Source: Viscum album
Taxonomy: Eukaryota > Streptophyta > Magnoliopsida > Santalales > Viscaceae
Length of the DNA: 64,000 nt
NCBI GenBank assembly: GCA_963277665.1
Contig: CAUJRU010000137.1
Location: 1-64,000 of the forward strand
Direction of reading: 5' to 3'
Shown here: positions 23,291 through 34,699 of the stretch, piece by piece
Layout of the letters: each line of letters begins with the position of its first letter
How positions within the stretch are numbered: the stretch's first letter is position 1
Notes under the pieces: generated by a model
Told to the model about the DNA's origin: nothing
The model's input: the letters and a program-made list of their open reading frames with translations, nothing else
The model's database searches: none
Position numbers and translations under genes: made by a program

Positions 23291-23340
23291 TGGTTTTCTA
23301 TTCGATTTTTTTGATTAAATTTTAGTTGGTTATCTTCTAG

Positions 23341-23973
23341 TAGAGGTGGATAGGTATCCCAAGGTCTTTCTAGAATATATTTTGATCCTTCCACCTTATA
23401 TGGAGGTAGAATATTCTATCCATATACTTTCTAGGAAAAATTTATTTCTTTTATGTCCTACTAAATTGATCCTATTGAGAAAATGGGATTGAAGGTCCAA
23501 TCATAGGATTTAAAAGGTAGTGGATTTATTTGACTGAGTGTTCCACAAATGGAATTATCAGTCCTATTTACAAAAAAGAAAGACTAGATCCTCTATATTT
23601 TCAGTGATTACTAAATACTAAACTAGGTGACCATTAATAATAAATACTCATTACCAATAATTGATTATCTATTTTACATGTTTAGGGGATCCCAGTAGTT
23701 TTATAAGATTGACATGAGGAGAGATACCATTAGTTAAGGGTTTGGGAAGAATATATTCCTAAGACTAATTTTATAATAATGTATATATACTATGAGTATT
23801 TAGTTATGTCATTTTTCCATACAAACGCTCCAATGGTTTCCATCTCTTTGATGAATCATATTTTACACCACTATCTGGATTTATTTGGGGTGGTGTTTAT
23901 GGATGATTTCTCGGTGCACTCCATATTGAGGGAAGATCATAAGGATAATCTAGTTATTTTATTAAAAAACTAG
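23341..23973 (+). pseudogene. E3 reverse transcriptase remnant
   Basis: The amino-terminal part reads YPKVFLEYILILPPYMEVEYSI, cf. the FPDVFPEELPGLPP-x-REVEFSI block just ahead of gypsy RT. The open segment 23779-23973 reads YEYLVMSFFHTNAPMVSISL and LFGVVFMDDFSVHS followed by REDHKDNL. The catalytic pair is kept as FMDD. Several stops interrupt the stretch between these two parts. Of the three gypsy RT remnants in the window this is the only one with both catalytic aspartates. Confidence 0.88.
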
Positions 23974-24109
23974 AGAGATAGAACTACATATTTATAAATC
24001 TCTATAAATGTTTTTTATGGATTAAAGAAGTGAGATTTATGGTCCATGTGATATCTAAGAAATTTGTTTTGGAGGATCCCAATAATTTCTAGGAAATGAT
24101 ATTATAAGA

Positions 24110-24690
24110 GTAGACTAAGAATGTGTTAAAGATTAGGAGATTCCAAGATTCAGTTGCATTCAACTATAATTTCTTTAAAGACTTATATAGGTTGGATTTT
24201 CTGATGACATCCTTGGATCGAATGTTAGTGAAGTTTGATTGGGTTGGTAAATGTTATAGGTATTTTGAGAAGAAAAAATGAGGTTTAATTAGACTCCAAT
24301 TCTTGTTCTCCTAAAGGTAGGTAGGGATTATGTCAAATATTTTGAGGCTTTTGGCTCGATATTGGGGTATGTTTTGATGTAACTTAGACACATGGTGGTG
24401 TTTGGATCTCACTTGTAATTTTTACATGAAAATAATTACCCCAATATTGACAAAAAGTTCGAAGATGTGATGATTGACTTAAATACATGGTGAGGCTATA
24501 TTTTATGGGATCAGTTTATATTATATTTAGACCATAAGAGTTTGAAATATATATTCAATGTTAGGGACTTGAGTCTTTAAAAGAAAATTGAGTAGTGTAT
24601 CATCATAATTTTTATTTAGATATTGTATACACCCTAGATAAGGGTAATGTGGTAGCTAATGTTTTAATCAATAAACTGCCAACCCAGAAA
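24110..24690 (+). pseudogene. E3 RNase H remnant
   Basis: The connection segment reads FNYNFFKDLYRLDF followed by VKFDW, matching the gypsy pattern YYRRFI-x-x-FS...V-x-F-x-W. The end of the domain reads IVYTLDKGNVVANVLINKL at about 24622-24680, matching Y-x-PGKANVVADALSRK. The middle is heavily degraded. Confidence 0.75.
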
Positions 24691-25129
24691 GTGCGAGATT
24701 TAGAGGATTAAGGCCATATTATTTTCTTGTTTATTGTGATGTAGTTGTATGTGGAAAAGGATGGTGAGTGGGTGTTTTTGGCTTGTGTGCAGGTCATTCC
24801 TTCCATAGATGATCATATTAAACTTGTATAGGAAGATTATTTTGATTTCTATCATATTAGTAGAATTATAAATTTTTGGGAAACATTAGTTGGTTTTTAT
24901 TTGTATCTCAGTGGTTCTATTTTATTTTGAAATAGGTTAGTATCTACTTTGATGTAGAGGAAGGAGTTCATGGAGGGTGGACACCAGTATGGATGGGTGA
25001 TTATCTGATGGACTAACAAGATATTATATGATTTAATGTGATGATATTGGTGTCTTGGAATGAGATAATCAGTTGTAGGTTTTATATCTCAGTGTCTCTC
25101 ATGTCAGCTGATCAAAGTTGATCTTATGC

Positions 25130-25720
25130 ATCAAAAATAATTTTTCCAAACCCATCCCATTCCAGTGTGGAGGTGGGGTTAGATCTCTAAGGGTTTCATA
25201 ATTAGCTCCACTTGGAATCTAGTTGGGAAAGATTCTATTTGGGTGGTTATTTTCTAGTTAACTAATTCTCCCATTTCCAACCCATTTAAAAGTCAATAAG
25301 TTATAGGATCTCAAAAAACATTATTTCTGAAAAATCATGAAACTCCATAGTTTGTGTTTAGCCACATTAATAGATCAAGACCCTCACTTAACTTGTTAGT
25401 TTCATATAATAATTTGATGTTTAAGGGTTCCTAGATAAATTTGAGCATGGTATATTACCCTTAGAAAGATGTTCATACTAAGTGGGTCATCTAGATCATC
25501 AAGGATATGATTTGAGTATTTGATACTAACTTTTTCTATTCTTGGGAGAAACAAATTTTTTGGTAATATTTTCTTATAATAATATATATTATGATTTAAT
25601 CAATATAGATACCCTATAGGATCAATATGAGTGATATTGTCTATATCCTATCTATTTTTCATAGTTGGGTAGTGCTCTTTGTTGGGGTATAACTTAATTC
25701 AGAAGACATTGGTGAAGGTA
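25130..25720 (+). pseudogene. E3 integrase remnant
   Basis: LVGKDSIWVVIF, then a stop and LTNSPIS, at about 25218-25278 match the core block GHDAIWVVVDRLTKSAHF. About 170 bp later SMVYYP, a stop and KDVHTKWVI match the pattern AYHPQTDGQTERVIQ, and FYSWE matches the following SWDE. Stops are frequent. The spacing of the blocks is shorter than a complete core, so a deletion between them is possible. Confidence 0.75.
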
Positions 25721-25939
25721 CAGTTAACTTGGTGGTGGTTGGAGATGGGAATGGATCATCATAAATATTATGTCGATTTTTAAGGCCATCTATTTGATTT
25801 TTTAAATAGGTATTGAGTGTTTCTAAGGTTTTCTCCTTGGTTGGGACACTTTTTATTGGGGAGACAAGGAAAGATATTGTCGTGCTATGTCATGTCATTT
25901 GAGGTTATAGAGTGGCTCAGGAAAGTAGCATATGTATTA

Positions 25940-26210
25940 TCATTTATATAATAGATGAAGTATATCCATGATTTATTTCCATGTTTACTTATTAAATATA
26001 TATCATTTGGACCCTTATCATGTGATTGAATAGGATAATATTGAGATATAGCCGAATACCTTTGTTGTTGAGAAGACCGTCCATATTGTGGTATGTCAAA
26101 ATAAGGTGTTTTATTGTAAATTTATTCCTTCCAATTGTGTACATTGGTAGTGTGTTCAGAATTGACTTGAGACATGGGAGCACAAATCATTTGTGAAGGA
26201 TAATTTTCCT
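25940..26210 (+). pseudogene. E3 integrase C-terminal tail
   Basis: VYP, stop, FISMFTY at about 25960-25995 and IVYIGSVFRIDLRHGS near 26138-26185 correspond to the VH-x-VFHVSMLR and chromodomain-like VKVQWR...EEATWE blocks in this position. The match is weaker than for E1. The tail runs directly into the polypurine tract. Confidence 0.5.
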
Positions 26211-26259
26211 AACCTTTTCATGGATTCATAACCTTAAGGACTTTATTGGGGAATAAATT

Positions 26260-26276
26260 GGAATGGGGGGAACATT
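26260..26276 (+). other. E3 polypurine tract
   Basis: GGAATGGGGGGAACATT lies directly before TGTGACACCC. A purine run abutting a TG-starting LTR is the standard plus-strand priming site. Confidence 0.75.
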
Positions 26277-28000
26277 TGTGACACCCATCAGGTCACTAAT
26301 ACATGTTTATTTGAGTTTTATTTTTATTTCATTTTTTATTTACATTCCTGGGATTTGGAGGTCAAAATATCATTTTTTGTAGAAACATATTGATGTGAAT
26401 GGTGAGTACATGGATAAGAGATACTATTATTATAACCATGTGAGAGGGGTTTGGGGGGTATTTTGGTTTTTCATGGTTTAAGAATGGATTTATTAACCTT
26501 GAAGACTCTCCATAGAAACTGTGAAACCTATTTTTGTTAAGGGACTTGACCCTCATGGTTGTTACATGGTTTAGAAAACCATGTGGCGAAATCATTTGGT
26601 CCATCAAATTTCATTAAAAAGTGAAATTTACCACTTACCCCTTATAACTTTTAACCCAATATCCTCTCCTCTTACATCCAACTGTGTTCCATCCCACCTC
26701 ATTATAGTAGATTCTTTGTTACCCTGATTTCATAGTGTATCTCTATGGTTATTAGTAGTTCACTTCATGGAATGAAATGGTTTTATTTGAGTTTCCTCTT
26801 ATCCTTTTACCTTTTTATTCCATTATTTTGATGTCTTGGAACCCTGAAACCCCATGGGCGCCAAAACACGTGTTAGAGATGGATTATTAATGAAATTGCA
26901 TTAAACCTTAGCCTTGAATGGTCTATATCATCCAATTTCTTGTTATTTCTAGTGAAGGGGATGTGTTTGGTTAAAATTTTAATAAGCGGTCTCTAATAAA
27001 TGGGTATCTCCCCTAGAACACATTTAATAATTGGTTTTTCATTGGTTAAATTTGATTAATTATGTTTTTTATGAGTTATATAGGGCTATTATTTGATCTT
27101 TCTTGGTAATTCATGGATTTTGATGGATTTAATTATATTTTCAAATGGAATTACCTAAAAATCAACATTTTCCCTTGAATGTGTCTGATAAAATGTCTTA
27201 AAGAAGAAATAAAATTCAAAATAATTCTTAAAAGAGTGTTCCAAATGAAATTTACATTGGACAGGAGGTTTCCTTATTTATTTAATTATTGGGCATGTAT
27301 TATGGGTGTGTTAGATTATTTAAGTCACATGGGAGACCATGGGTGAGTTGGTGACCCAGACAGATGCAACCCCAAGTATAGACTATTCAATGACTAGGGT
27401 TAGTGTCCTAGTTATATTTAGTGAACTAATATGGTGGATTAGTACAATAACATGACAATTTATTTCTTAGTAATGGATTCCTAGGTTCTTCTATGTTGTC
27501 TAGTGTACCCAGGGATAGTTCTAGTTTCCATAGAACCATATGTTGAGCACGTGGTGTTTATATTGTGCTCCTTATTTTCCATTGCACGTTTGAGATTATA
27601 AGGTCTCTTATGTTGTGTTTCCCTCTATTATTATGGTTATTTCCTTATTCCTTATGTTTTATAATTTTGATAACTTTTATAAAACCAAATGGATTTGTAT
27701 AAATGACTTCAAAATAAAAATACATTTAAAAAAATATCAATTTTTTATACTATGAAGGGTGATATACAGTTTTTAGATTCGTAGTGGAATTCTATTGGGA
27801 TTTGTATTCACACCATACATATTCAATTGGGTGTATAAAGACTTTTTTCATATATAATTAAAGTATAGGGAACCATGTATTTTGGTTGTTATTCCTATGA
27901 TTCCTCATCCATTACTATTCTAATGATAGAGGTGATCATGGGTCATAATGAGTGTTGGGATCACATGGAACATTTTAGGTTCTTTAATGTTTGTGGGTTA
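26277..28000 (+). repeat. E3 3' LTR (end not determined)
   Basis: The LTR starts with TGTGACACCC, common in plant gypsy LTRs. The right edge given here is a placeholder. I could not find the same terminal bases as those upstream of the PBS at 22234, so its length is unknown. The block has moderate GC in places (around 26830-26880 and 27340-27420). Confidence 0.5.
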
Positions 28001-29700
28001 TTTTGTAACAGCCTTGTAGGACATATAATGTTTTTCTATCTTGTATAATGAGTTTTATTGTAATTTAATTATGATTATGGATTGATTTTTATGTGTTATA
28101 ATACATACTACTATTTATACTATATTTATATACTTTTATATTTTGAAATTGCTTCTATTGATGGCATGGGGATCCAATCACATCATGTTACATGCGTAAT
28201 TTTTAAGAGATATCATGTGGTTTTATTATATTATAAGGGTGAAACAATTTGTATATGGTTACACTGTGATACCCTAGTGCATTTCGATAGCCAGTGGTAA
28301 TCATTAACATGCCTGGGGCATTATTGAGAGCTAGCTTGGGTGGCATGTCAGGTTGACTTGGGCCAGTTTGTTATAGCATTTATCCCATCAGTCATTGTAA
28401 TCATTTTTAAGGATTCCATTCATCCAACAATACCATCATAGGGTATTCCCTTTTATTAAGATAATTCTTCTTCAACTCCGATGACGTTTTCCTTTCGGGT
28501 GACTTTTCCATCCACCAGTATACCGTATTACTTTTTCACTATAATAACTATCAGGAGATACATGGATATATATCTGATGAATTTATTCATTCAATATTAG
28601 GTTGTATACATCCATGAATATCAAATATATCTTTACACTACACTTACTCATAGCCATAACCATTACGTCCCCGGACTCCATTAGGGGGAAAATAACAACA
28701 CCCAAACTATGCCTCAGAATTCTATTGTTACTGATTACATATGACATAAAATTACATTTAAGTTATTCATTGAATTGGTTATATACCTTCCATCAAATAT
28801 AAAAAGTTTGAATAGCCTCCTTCACAAAAATACCATAATTATCAGCATGTAATTCTCTTGTATATAAATTATAGTCTTTAAGAGTTATGATTCATTACTC
28901 ACTTATCAGATATTTAATTCCATGCTCAGAGAAAGTTATATACACATAATCATCCGTGTTTTATTTTCCATAATTTTCAATTACCAAATTTCATCACTTC
29001 TTTCTTAGATCCAATAAATAGAAGGACAAGTTCTTGCACTATAAAACAAATCCTCTGTCTGAATTTTCTAAAAACAAAAATCATTTCTATCAATCTTATC
29101 CAACAGGACCATACTCTCATCTAAAACTATCCAACCTGAAATTTTGAACTCCCGCCCTTTTTTCAATATAGAAAAGGATTTTAGAAAATTATTATAATTA
29201 ATATTATACAAGGTAATGGGTAAATACTTACTACTGAAATGAGGTTTAAAAACCATAACCATGTCTCGATCATCCAAAATCACTCCATCCACAAGCTCTA
29301 AAACCACATTTTAGGATTGTGGCCAGATTATGAAAAAATGAATGTAATAAACTCCATAGAAACATCACATTAAAAATAAAATTCTTTGAAATGGACCTCA
29401 CATACAATGCACGAAACATAGAAGAAGAGTGAACCCAAGTCACTACACCACAATGTAAACCCACTAGAGGATCATAGAAAAGACAACTAAAAACAATAAT
29501 TGGAAGAAAAAATGGAAGGTGAAGAACCACACAAATAAATACTCTTTTTTAGTATTTTACCCTAATACATGGAGAAATGTTAGTTCACATTATTCAATGA
29601 ATCAAGAGGATTATTAATATAATGATCTCATATAACAATATCTCTTACGAAGTCATTTTTCAAAAATGATTCACCATACCATATATTGTAGTGCCCATTG
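28000..29700. other. Unassigned DNA between E3 and E4
   Basis: No gene recognised. Two adjoining minus-strand open frames (29068-29307 and 29270-29530) overlap in different frames and may be worn coding DNA next to the copia element, but I see no family motif. A GC-richer stretch at 28290-28380 has no identified role. Confidence 0.3.
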
Positions 29701-30009
29701 GGTGATTCAATAACCACCCCTATTCAATATATATGGGTTGTAGTCCACCACCTCTGAGATCCATAGAGGATCCCTTCATCTAGTGAAATATTTCCACCAC
29801 CTCAACTTCCTCTTCTAGTTGATTATTCCCCTTTTGAAGATATAGTAGATATGAAATATTTCATATCTTCCAGTGATTGAACTTTTAATGGTCTATCCCT
29901 CACACCATAATGTATCTTCTGATGAACTATATAATTTTCATTCCAACACCATCACCTTGAGAGAATCAATAATAAGGTCCCTATATTTTCTCCTTCCAAT
30001 AAAATAAAT

Positions 30010-30329
30010 TTCACACCTTAACAACGTCTACAAAACTTGTGCACAATAACTTCCAGCTACTATATATTCAAATTCAATAGTAGAAATTGGAACTGGGTGT
30101 TTCCTCTTACTAGGTCAAGAAACTAAATCATCCACTAAGAAATAACATGTTCTAGAAGTACTTTTTCATTCCAACCTACAACGTCAAATTTAATCATCTG
30201 AGTAGTTTTTTTTGGAAAAAATATCTTTAGAATATTAAAATAAACAATGTTTGGTGGTTCATTTAAGACACTATAAAATACATTTACCTCATTAGGATGT
30301 AAGTCCTTTGAAATTTCATAGAATCTCAC
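30010..30329 (-). pseudogene. E4 RNase H remnant
   Basis: Minus-strand reading at about 30030-30110 gives PSKRKHPVPISTIEF and then STIEFEYIVAGSYCAQVL, an excellent match to the copia RNase H pattern SWSSKKQ-x-SVALSTAEAEYIAAGSCCAQ. The glutamate of AEAEY is retained. The upstream segment (30135-30329) holds LHPNEVNVF and related traces corresponding to the P-x-x-SH-x-x-AV-x-RI region that precedes RNase H. A stop interrupts LVS-stop-PSK. Confidence 0.88.
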
Positions 30330-30499
30330 ACAAAAATCTGAAAAAATACATTATATATGGTCAAATTTCCATAAGTTACCGAAAAAAAATTTATACCACT
30401 ATAAAGTTTTTTTCAAACAGTTTCAAAGATTCATCATGGTTAAGTTTGATATAAGTAGATATTAGAGTATTTATTATTGAAGAATTTTCAAAACCAAAA

Positions 30500-31151
30500 T
30501 ATTTGATTAAGTCTCTAATATATTTATGATATGTAAAAATATTTTTTTCCAGTTTTTGAGTGATTTAAAATATAAGTAAAAAATTAAGTTCTCCCATTAT
30601 GATTATTTCAAAATCACTTTTCATAAGTTCTAAAAACCCCATCAGAAAGATAATTTTGTGTTGACCGAAAAATATTTTCATCAATACAAATTTTAAAAGT
30701 GATGTTGTATTTGAAAAAAAAAAATTATAAACATATTTGGATAAGAAATTATCTTAATAGTATTATTTTTATGAAAAAAAAATCGAATAAGAATATAAAA
30801 CTAAGATTTTGGGGATTTTTTTAGTTTTTAGAGTGATTTGGTAAATATAAATACTTTCTCTAGAAATTTAATATCTTCCGAACCAACAGGTTATTCATCA
30901 TGAACATCCTTTAGAAAAAATATTTTTAAGAAAGTTATTTTAATATATATTTGAAATAAAGTTAAATTTAGATGTTTTTTGATGGCTAGTAAGATCCGAT
31001 TACATTCAAGTATAGTTATCAGTGAAACATCTCCACCATAGTATATGTATACATCTTGAAAAAAACATTTTTTAATATTTTTTTTCATATTCCTAAAAAT
31101 ATTTCCATTTTCATCCCCATTTTTTCTAAAAACATGTTTTAATCTAATCAC
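30500..31151 (-). pseudogene. E4 reverse transcriptase remnant
   Basis: The open 86-codon segment 30891-31151 starts at the copia RT amino-terminal block: FRKNGDENGNIFRN matches FRNKLDEDGNVVRNKARLVA, the central YYGGDVSL matches the YDETFAPV block, and LFQIYIKITFLKIFFLKDV matches the LYQMDVKSAFLNG-x-L-x-EEV block. The first catalytic aspartate (MDVKSAFLNG) is changed, because QIYIK has tyrosine at that place. Downstream traces continue to about 30500. The YVDD block could not be read with confidence. Confidence 0.85.
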
Positions 31152-31960
31152 TAAAATTTATTTAAGACACTCAAAAAAGTATAAATTTTATTTTGTGCAA
31201 ATTTCTTTCTCTTTTTCATTATCTTAATTTAACTTTCATCACACAAGTCATCATTTTTTTTATTTTAGGTTCTAATTGAGAATGGAATGCATGATTCTCA
31301 CATTTATTTCCAAAAAAACTTTTTTTTTTAATATATTATATAAAATCATCAATGATATTATCAGTTGGATGACTCTTTAATAAATTGGTTCTTAGGTAAA
31401 GTGGTATATTGATATTAATTCTTCATTATATATCTTCTATTGAAACTTTTTCCAAATATTGAAATTATTTTGATATTACAACTAGATGGTTTACTACCAA
31501 TGGTTTTGAATTAGTTTCCAATAAATATAATGGTATATTTTTAAAAAGACCATCTTGGGGATTTACTTTTGGATATTTTTGAAAATTAACAGGATGAAAT
31601 TCATCAAATTTTATATGATAATTTTTTTCAATAGTATTTATTCATTTATTAAAAACATTATAGGCCTTAAGAGGTTTATAATAACCAAATTAAATTCATT
31701 CATTGTCCTAAAGAATTTTTTTTGAAGTTGATAAAAAGTATTTATGATGAATACTTTACATCCAGAGACCCTGAAGAATGAAATGATTGGCTTTATTCTG
31801 GTCCAAAAATCATAAGGAGTTTTCTTATGTGAAGGTCAATGTATAACTCGATTAATAGTATAAGAGGAAATTCCCACTTCCTAAACCAAAAAATGTCTTT
31901 TAACAAAATATTAATTCAAAAAATTTTGAGTAATTTTGTAACTAATTATATTTCCTCATT

Positions 31961-32206
31961 CTAATACACCATTTTTCTTGGTGTTCTTGATGCTGAAAAT
32001 TTAACAGTAATACCTTTTTTACTATAAAAAAAAGTTTCCCAATCAGAACCTAAAAACCAAACACCATGATAACTATGTACATTAATAAATAAGGTATTTC
32101 TAATTCTTAGTATAATCATGAAATGTTTTGAAATGATAATGTTATTCGTATTCTCATGTGAAAAACTATACCCAAGAATATATATAGTAATCACCAACCA
32201 TGACAT
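31961..32206 (-). pseudogene. E4 integrase remnant
   Basis: The 81-codon segment contains FINVHSYHGVWF and, near its end, VKFSASRTPRKMVY, matching the copia integrase blocks IRSDHGGEF and H-x-FSAPRTPQQNGVVERKN. In the first block the catalytic aspartate is replaced (S-Y-H-G for S-D-H-G). Confidence 0.82.
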
Positions 32207-32420
32207 ACAAATTTTTTTTCTTCAATACATTGAATTTATGTAAGGAAAATAAAATCCATGTGAAATAACTATAATTATTAAAAATATGAGACAAAACTTG
32301 TTTGTTTAAAAGTAGACTTATGTTTTTACCATATTGAAATGGATCACAAACTCTTGTAGAGTTAAAATTAAGTTAATGTCATTCTCTAAACTTTCCAATC
32401 CTAGAAATTTTAGCTAAAGT

Positions 32421-32675
32421 TTAGAAGAGATAGTGTCCTGGTCTTCTATTCCAAAACCAAGATAAATCTGTAGTTTCACTTAATAAAGGTAAATTATGAC
32501 GTCGTAATTCTCCCAATTCATGTTTATAAGCTTTCTCATGCCGATTGGAATATTGAATAAATGTTCCATCCAAATTTCCAATAGTACATTTTTCATTCCT
32601 AAAATTCAGAAGACCTCCCTTATAACATAGATTACTAATGCTAATAATGTTGTTCTCAACACTTATAAAATTCAA
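32421..32675 (-). pseudogene. E4 GAG-pre-integrase remnant
   Basis: The 84-codon segment begins with ISISNLCYKG, matching LISVSQLCDKGY, and ends SWFWNRRPGHYLF, matching SWLWHRRLGHAS. This zinc-binding domain precedes the integrase in copia polyproteins. The first histidine of WHRRLGH is asparagine here, so metal binding would be impaired. Confidence 0.88.
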
Positions 32676-33689
32676 AAAAAATAGAAATTAATGTTTTTAC
32701 AAGAAATAAATATCAATATTGTAATGATTTCACTATGTGGATTGTCTCTAAAAGTGACTCATCCTCAATCTAATTTTTTTAGATTTTGAAATTCAGACCT
32801 ATCTCTAGTCATATATAGGGAACATCCACTATCCATGTACCATTTATTTCATCTTCTGGTACTTGTAATATTTCTTAGAAAATAATAAAAATATGTTCTT
32901 GGTACCCAATATTTTAGGGTTCTAGCTACATTAGATAATAAAATTTTTAAAACCCACATTTTTTCAAAACATATATGTTGAACTGTATAAAATTCATTAA
33001 AAATAAAATATCTATGAAAACTAAAATATTGAACTTGTTTTATAGTACAATATTTCTTTTAGTAGACTCCCCTTTGACATTTATTAAAAAGTGTGAACCG
33101 TTATGGCTAAACTAATTTGATTAAAACATCAATTTATCAAAATTAGAACATATTCTATTAAAATTTATAGAGGGTTTTATATTTTTATACATTTTGGAAA
33201 AAAATTATTTACCAGTCTTAATGTTATACAAAATTTTATTTAGTCAACAGGATTTATATTTAATTTTAACAACCAAATTATGATCTTCTAAAATTGAATT
33301 ATAATTTGACATAGAATCAAATTCTGATGAAAATTTTAGAAACTTCAGAAGTTAACATTAATATTATCTTATTATATTTGACAATATTTTCTTCTACACA
33401 TTCATGGTTTTTTTCATCATTTTATTTTCCCTTTCCATAATAATTACATATATAACCATTTATTTAATTATAGGCATGTCATCCTCGTCATTCAATGTAT
33501 TATACTTTTCATCATTATATGGATTATCTCTTTCATCCTTTGATGATGTTGTAAAAGTTTCATCACAATTATAAGAAAATCTTGAATATGGATGAAAAAC
33601 ATTCTAATATATTGTAGTAACCTTATCCATATAGAATTTTTCATTCTTCAAAATATTAGAATAAAAATAAAATATCTTCTTACTATCAC

Positions 33690-34470
33690 TTACACTATCT
33701 TATGATAAACTATTGGAAGTATTATCACTATCAATGGAACTCTAGGTGTCCAAAAATTTAAATCCATTTTTACTTTTACTCTTGGATTGCTTCTTTGATT
33801 TTTTATCTTTGTTCTGCAATTTTTGAATTTACGGTCTAATATGACTTTTCTTATTATATTTATGAAAAATGATATCTAAATAATCTTTATCATTTTAATT
33901 TTTTGTGTATTTATTATGATTATATAAAAAAATTATTTTTGACAATCCTATTCATTATTCTTGAAATATAAGAAATCACATTCCAATTAAATTATGAACT
34001 AATTAGATCTGAATGCTTATATTTCATCTTTAAAACCGGATGTTTAGAAACATTAGATTAAGATTTAAAAGTAAAAGAAGTATATTTACCAAAAGTAGAT
34101 GAAAATTTTATTGTATTATTCCTTTTATATTTTCTAATATCTATCTTCGATATGATTTCATATTTTCTTAAAGTACTAATCAAGTCATCTAAACATAGCT
34201 TAATTAGATGTTCTGTATCATCAATAGTTTTCCTTTAATTCTCATTCCTTCATCATAATTTCAATATTATTTTCAATAAACTAATCCTATGATCATTCTT
34301 TCCTAACCAAATATTGAAAACAAATTATTATATTTATAAAAAAAATTGATTCATTTGAGTCATGATTTCACCAGGTAATAAATACAAATCGGAATATTCT
34401 GCTCTCAATATATCTCTTTGAGTTTCTAACACCTTAAAATTCACAAAATTAGAAACCTATAACTTCATCA
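33690..34470 (-). pseudogene. E4 gag remnant
   Basis: LDDLISTLRKYEI at about 34150-34190 (minus strand) matches the gag motif LDELIGSLMTYE. Further on, FHKYNKKSHIRP at about 33840-33880 stands where the CCHC knuckle (C-x-x-C-x-K-x-G-H-I) is expected, with both first cysteines replaced by F and Y. A lysine/serine-rich tail (KDKKSKKQSKSKSK) follows, as in Sirevirus gag proteins. Confidence 0.72.
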
Positions 34471-34680
34471 AAATTTATTTCATCATCCCATAATATGATA
34501 TTTTAATATAGATATTTTTTCATCAATCAAAACTAAGTATTCTATACTTTATGATTTTCTAGATATTCAAACCTTTCATCATTTGAAAAATAAACAAATT
34601 ATTTCTCTGTTACATTATTATTTTTGGTTAAAATGAGAAAATTAATAACACAAATATTAATGATAAAATATTTCTTACGA

Positions 34681-34692
34681 TAACACCAATAA
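34681..34692 (-). other. Possible E4 primer binding site
   Basis: Minus strand reads TTGGTGTTATCG, a loose match to TGGTATCAGAGC with an insertion. Position relative to gag is right. Evidence is weak. Confidence 0.3.
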
Positions 34693-34699
34693 TCATAAT

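Larger units (their letters stand above)
22234..26276 (+). mobile_element. E3: Ty3/gypsy element internal region
   Basis: On the plus strand the region runs PBS, protease-like, RT, RNase H, integrase, C-terminal tail and polypurine tract, in the order of a Ty3/gypsy element. Only about 0.8 kb separates the PBS from the protease trace at 23080. The gag and protease part normally needs about 2 kb, so gag is missing or shortened. All domains contain stops. The element is oriented opposite to E1 and E2. Confidence 0.85.
29960..34693 (-). mobile_element. E4: Ty1/copia element, Sirevirus-like
   Basis: The minus strand carries gag, a knuckle remnant, GAG-pre-integrase, integrase, RT and RNase H in the copia order (integrase before RT). 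The gag segment with LDDLISTLRKYEI resembles the L-x-LDELIGSL-x-x-YE motif of Sireviruses such as Maximus, which makes that branch likely. The whole copy is degraded by stops and frameshifts and is very AT-rich. I could not delimit its LTRs; the 5' LTR should lie to the right of about 34693. Confidence 0.82.
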
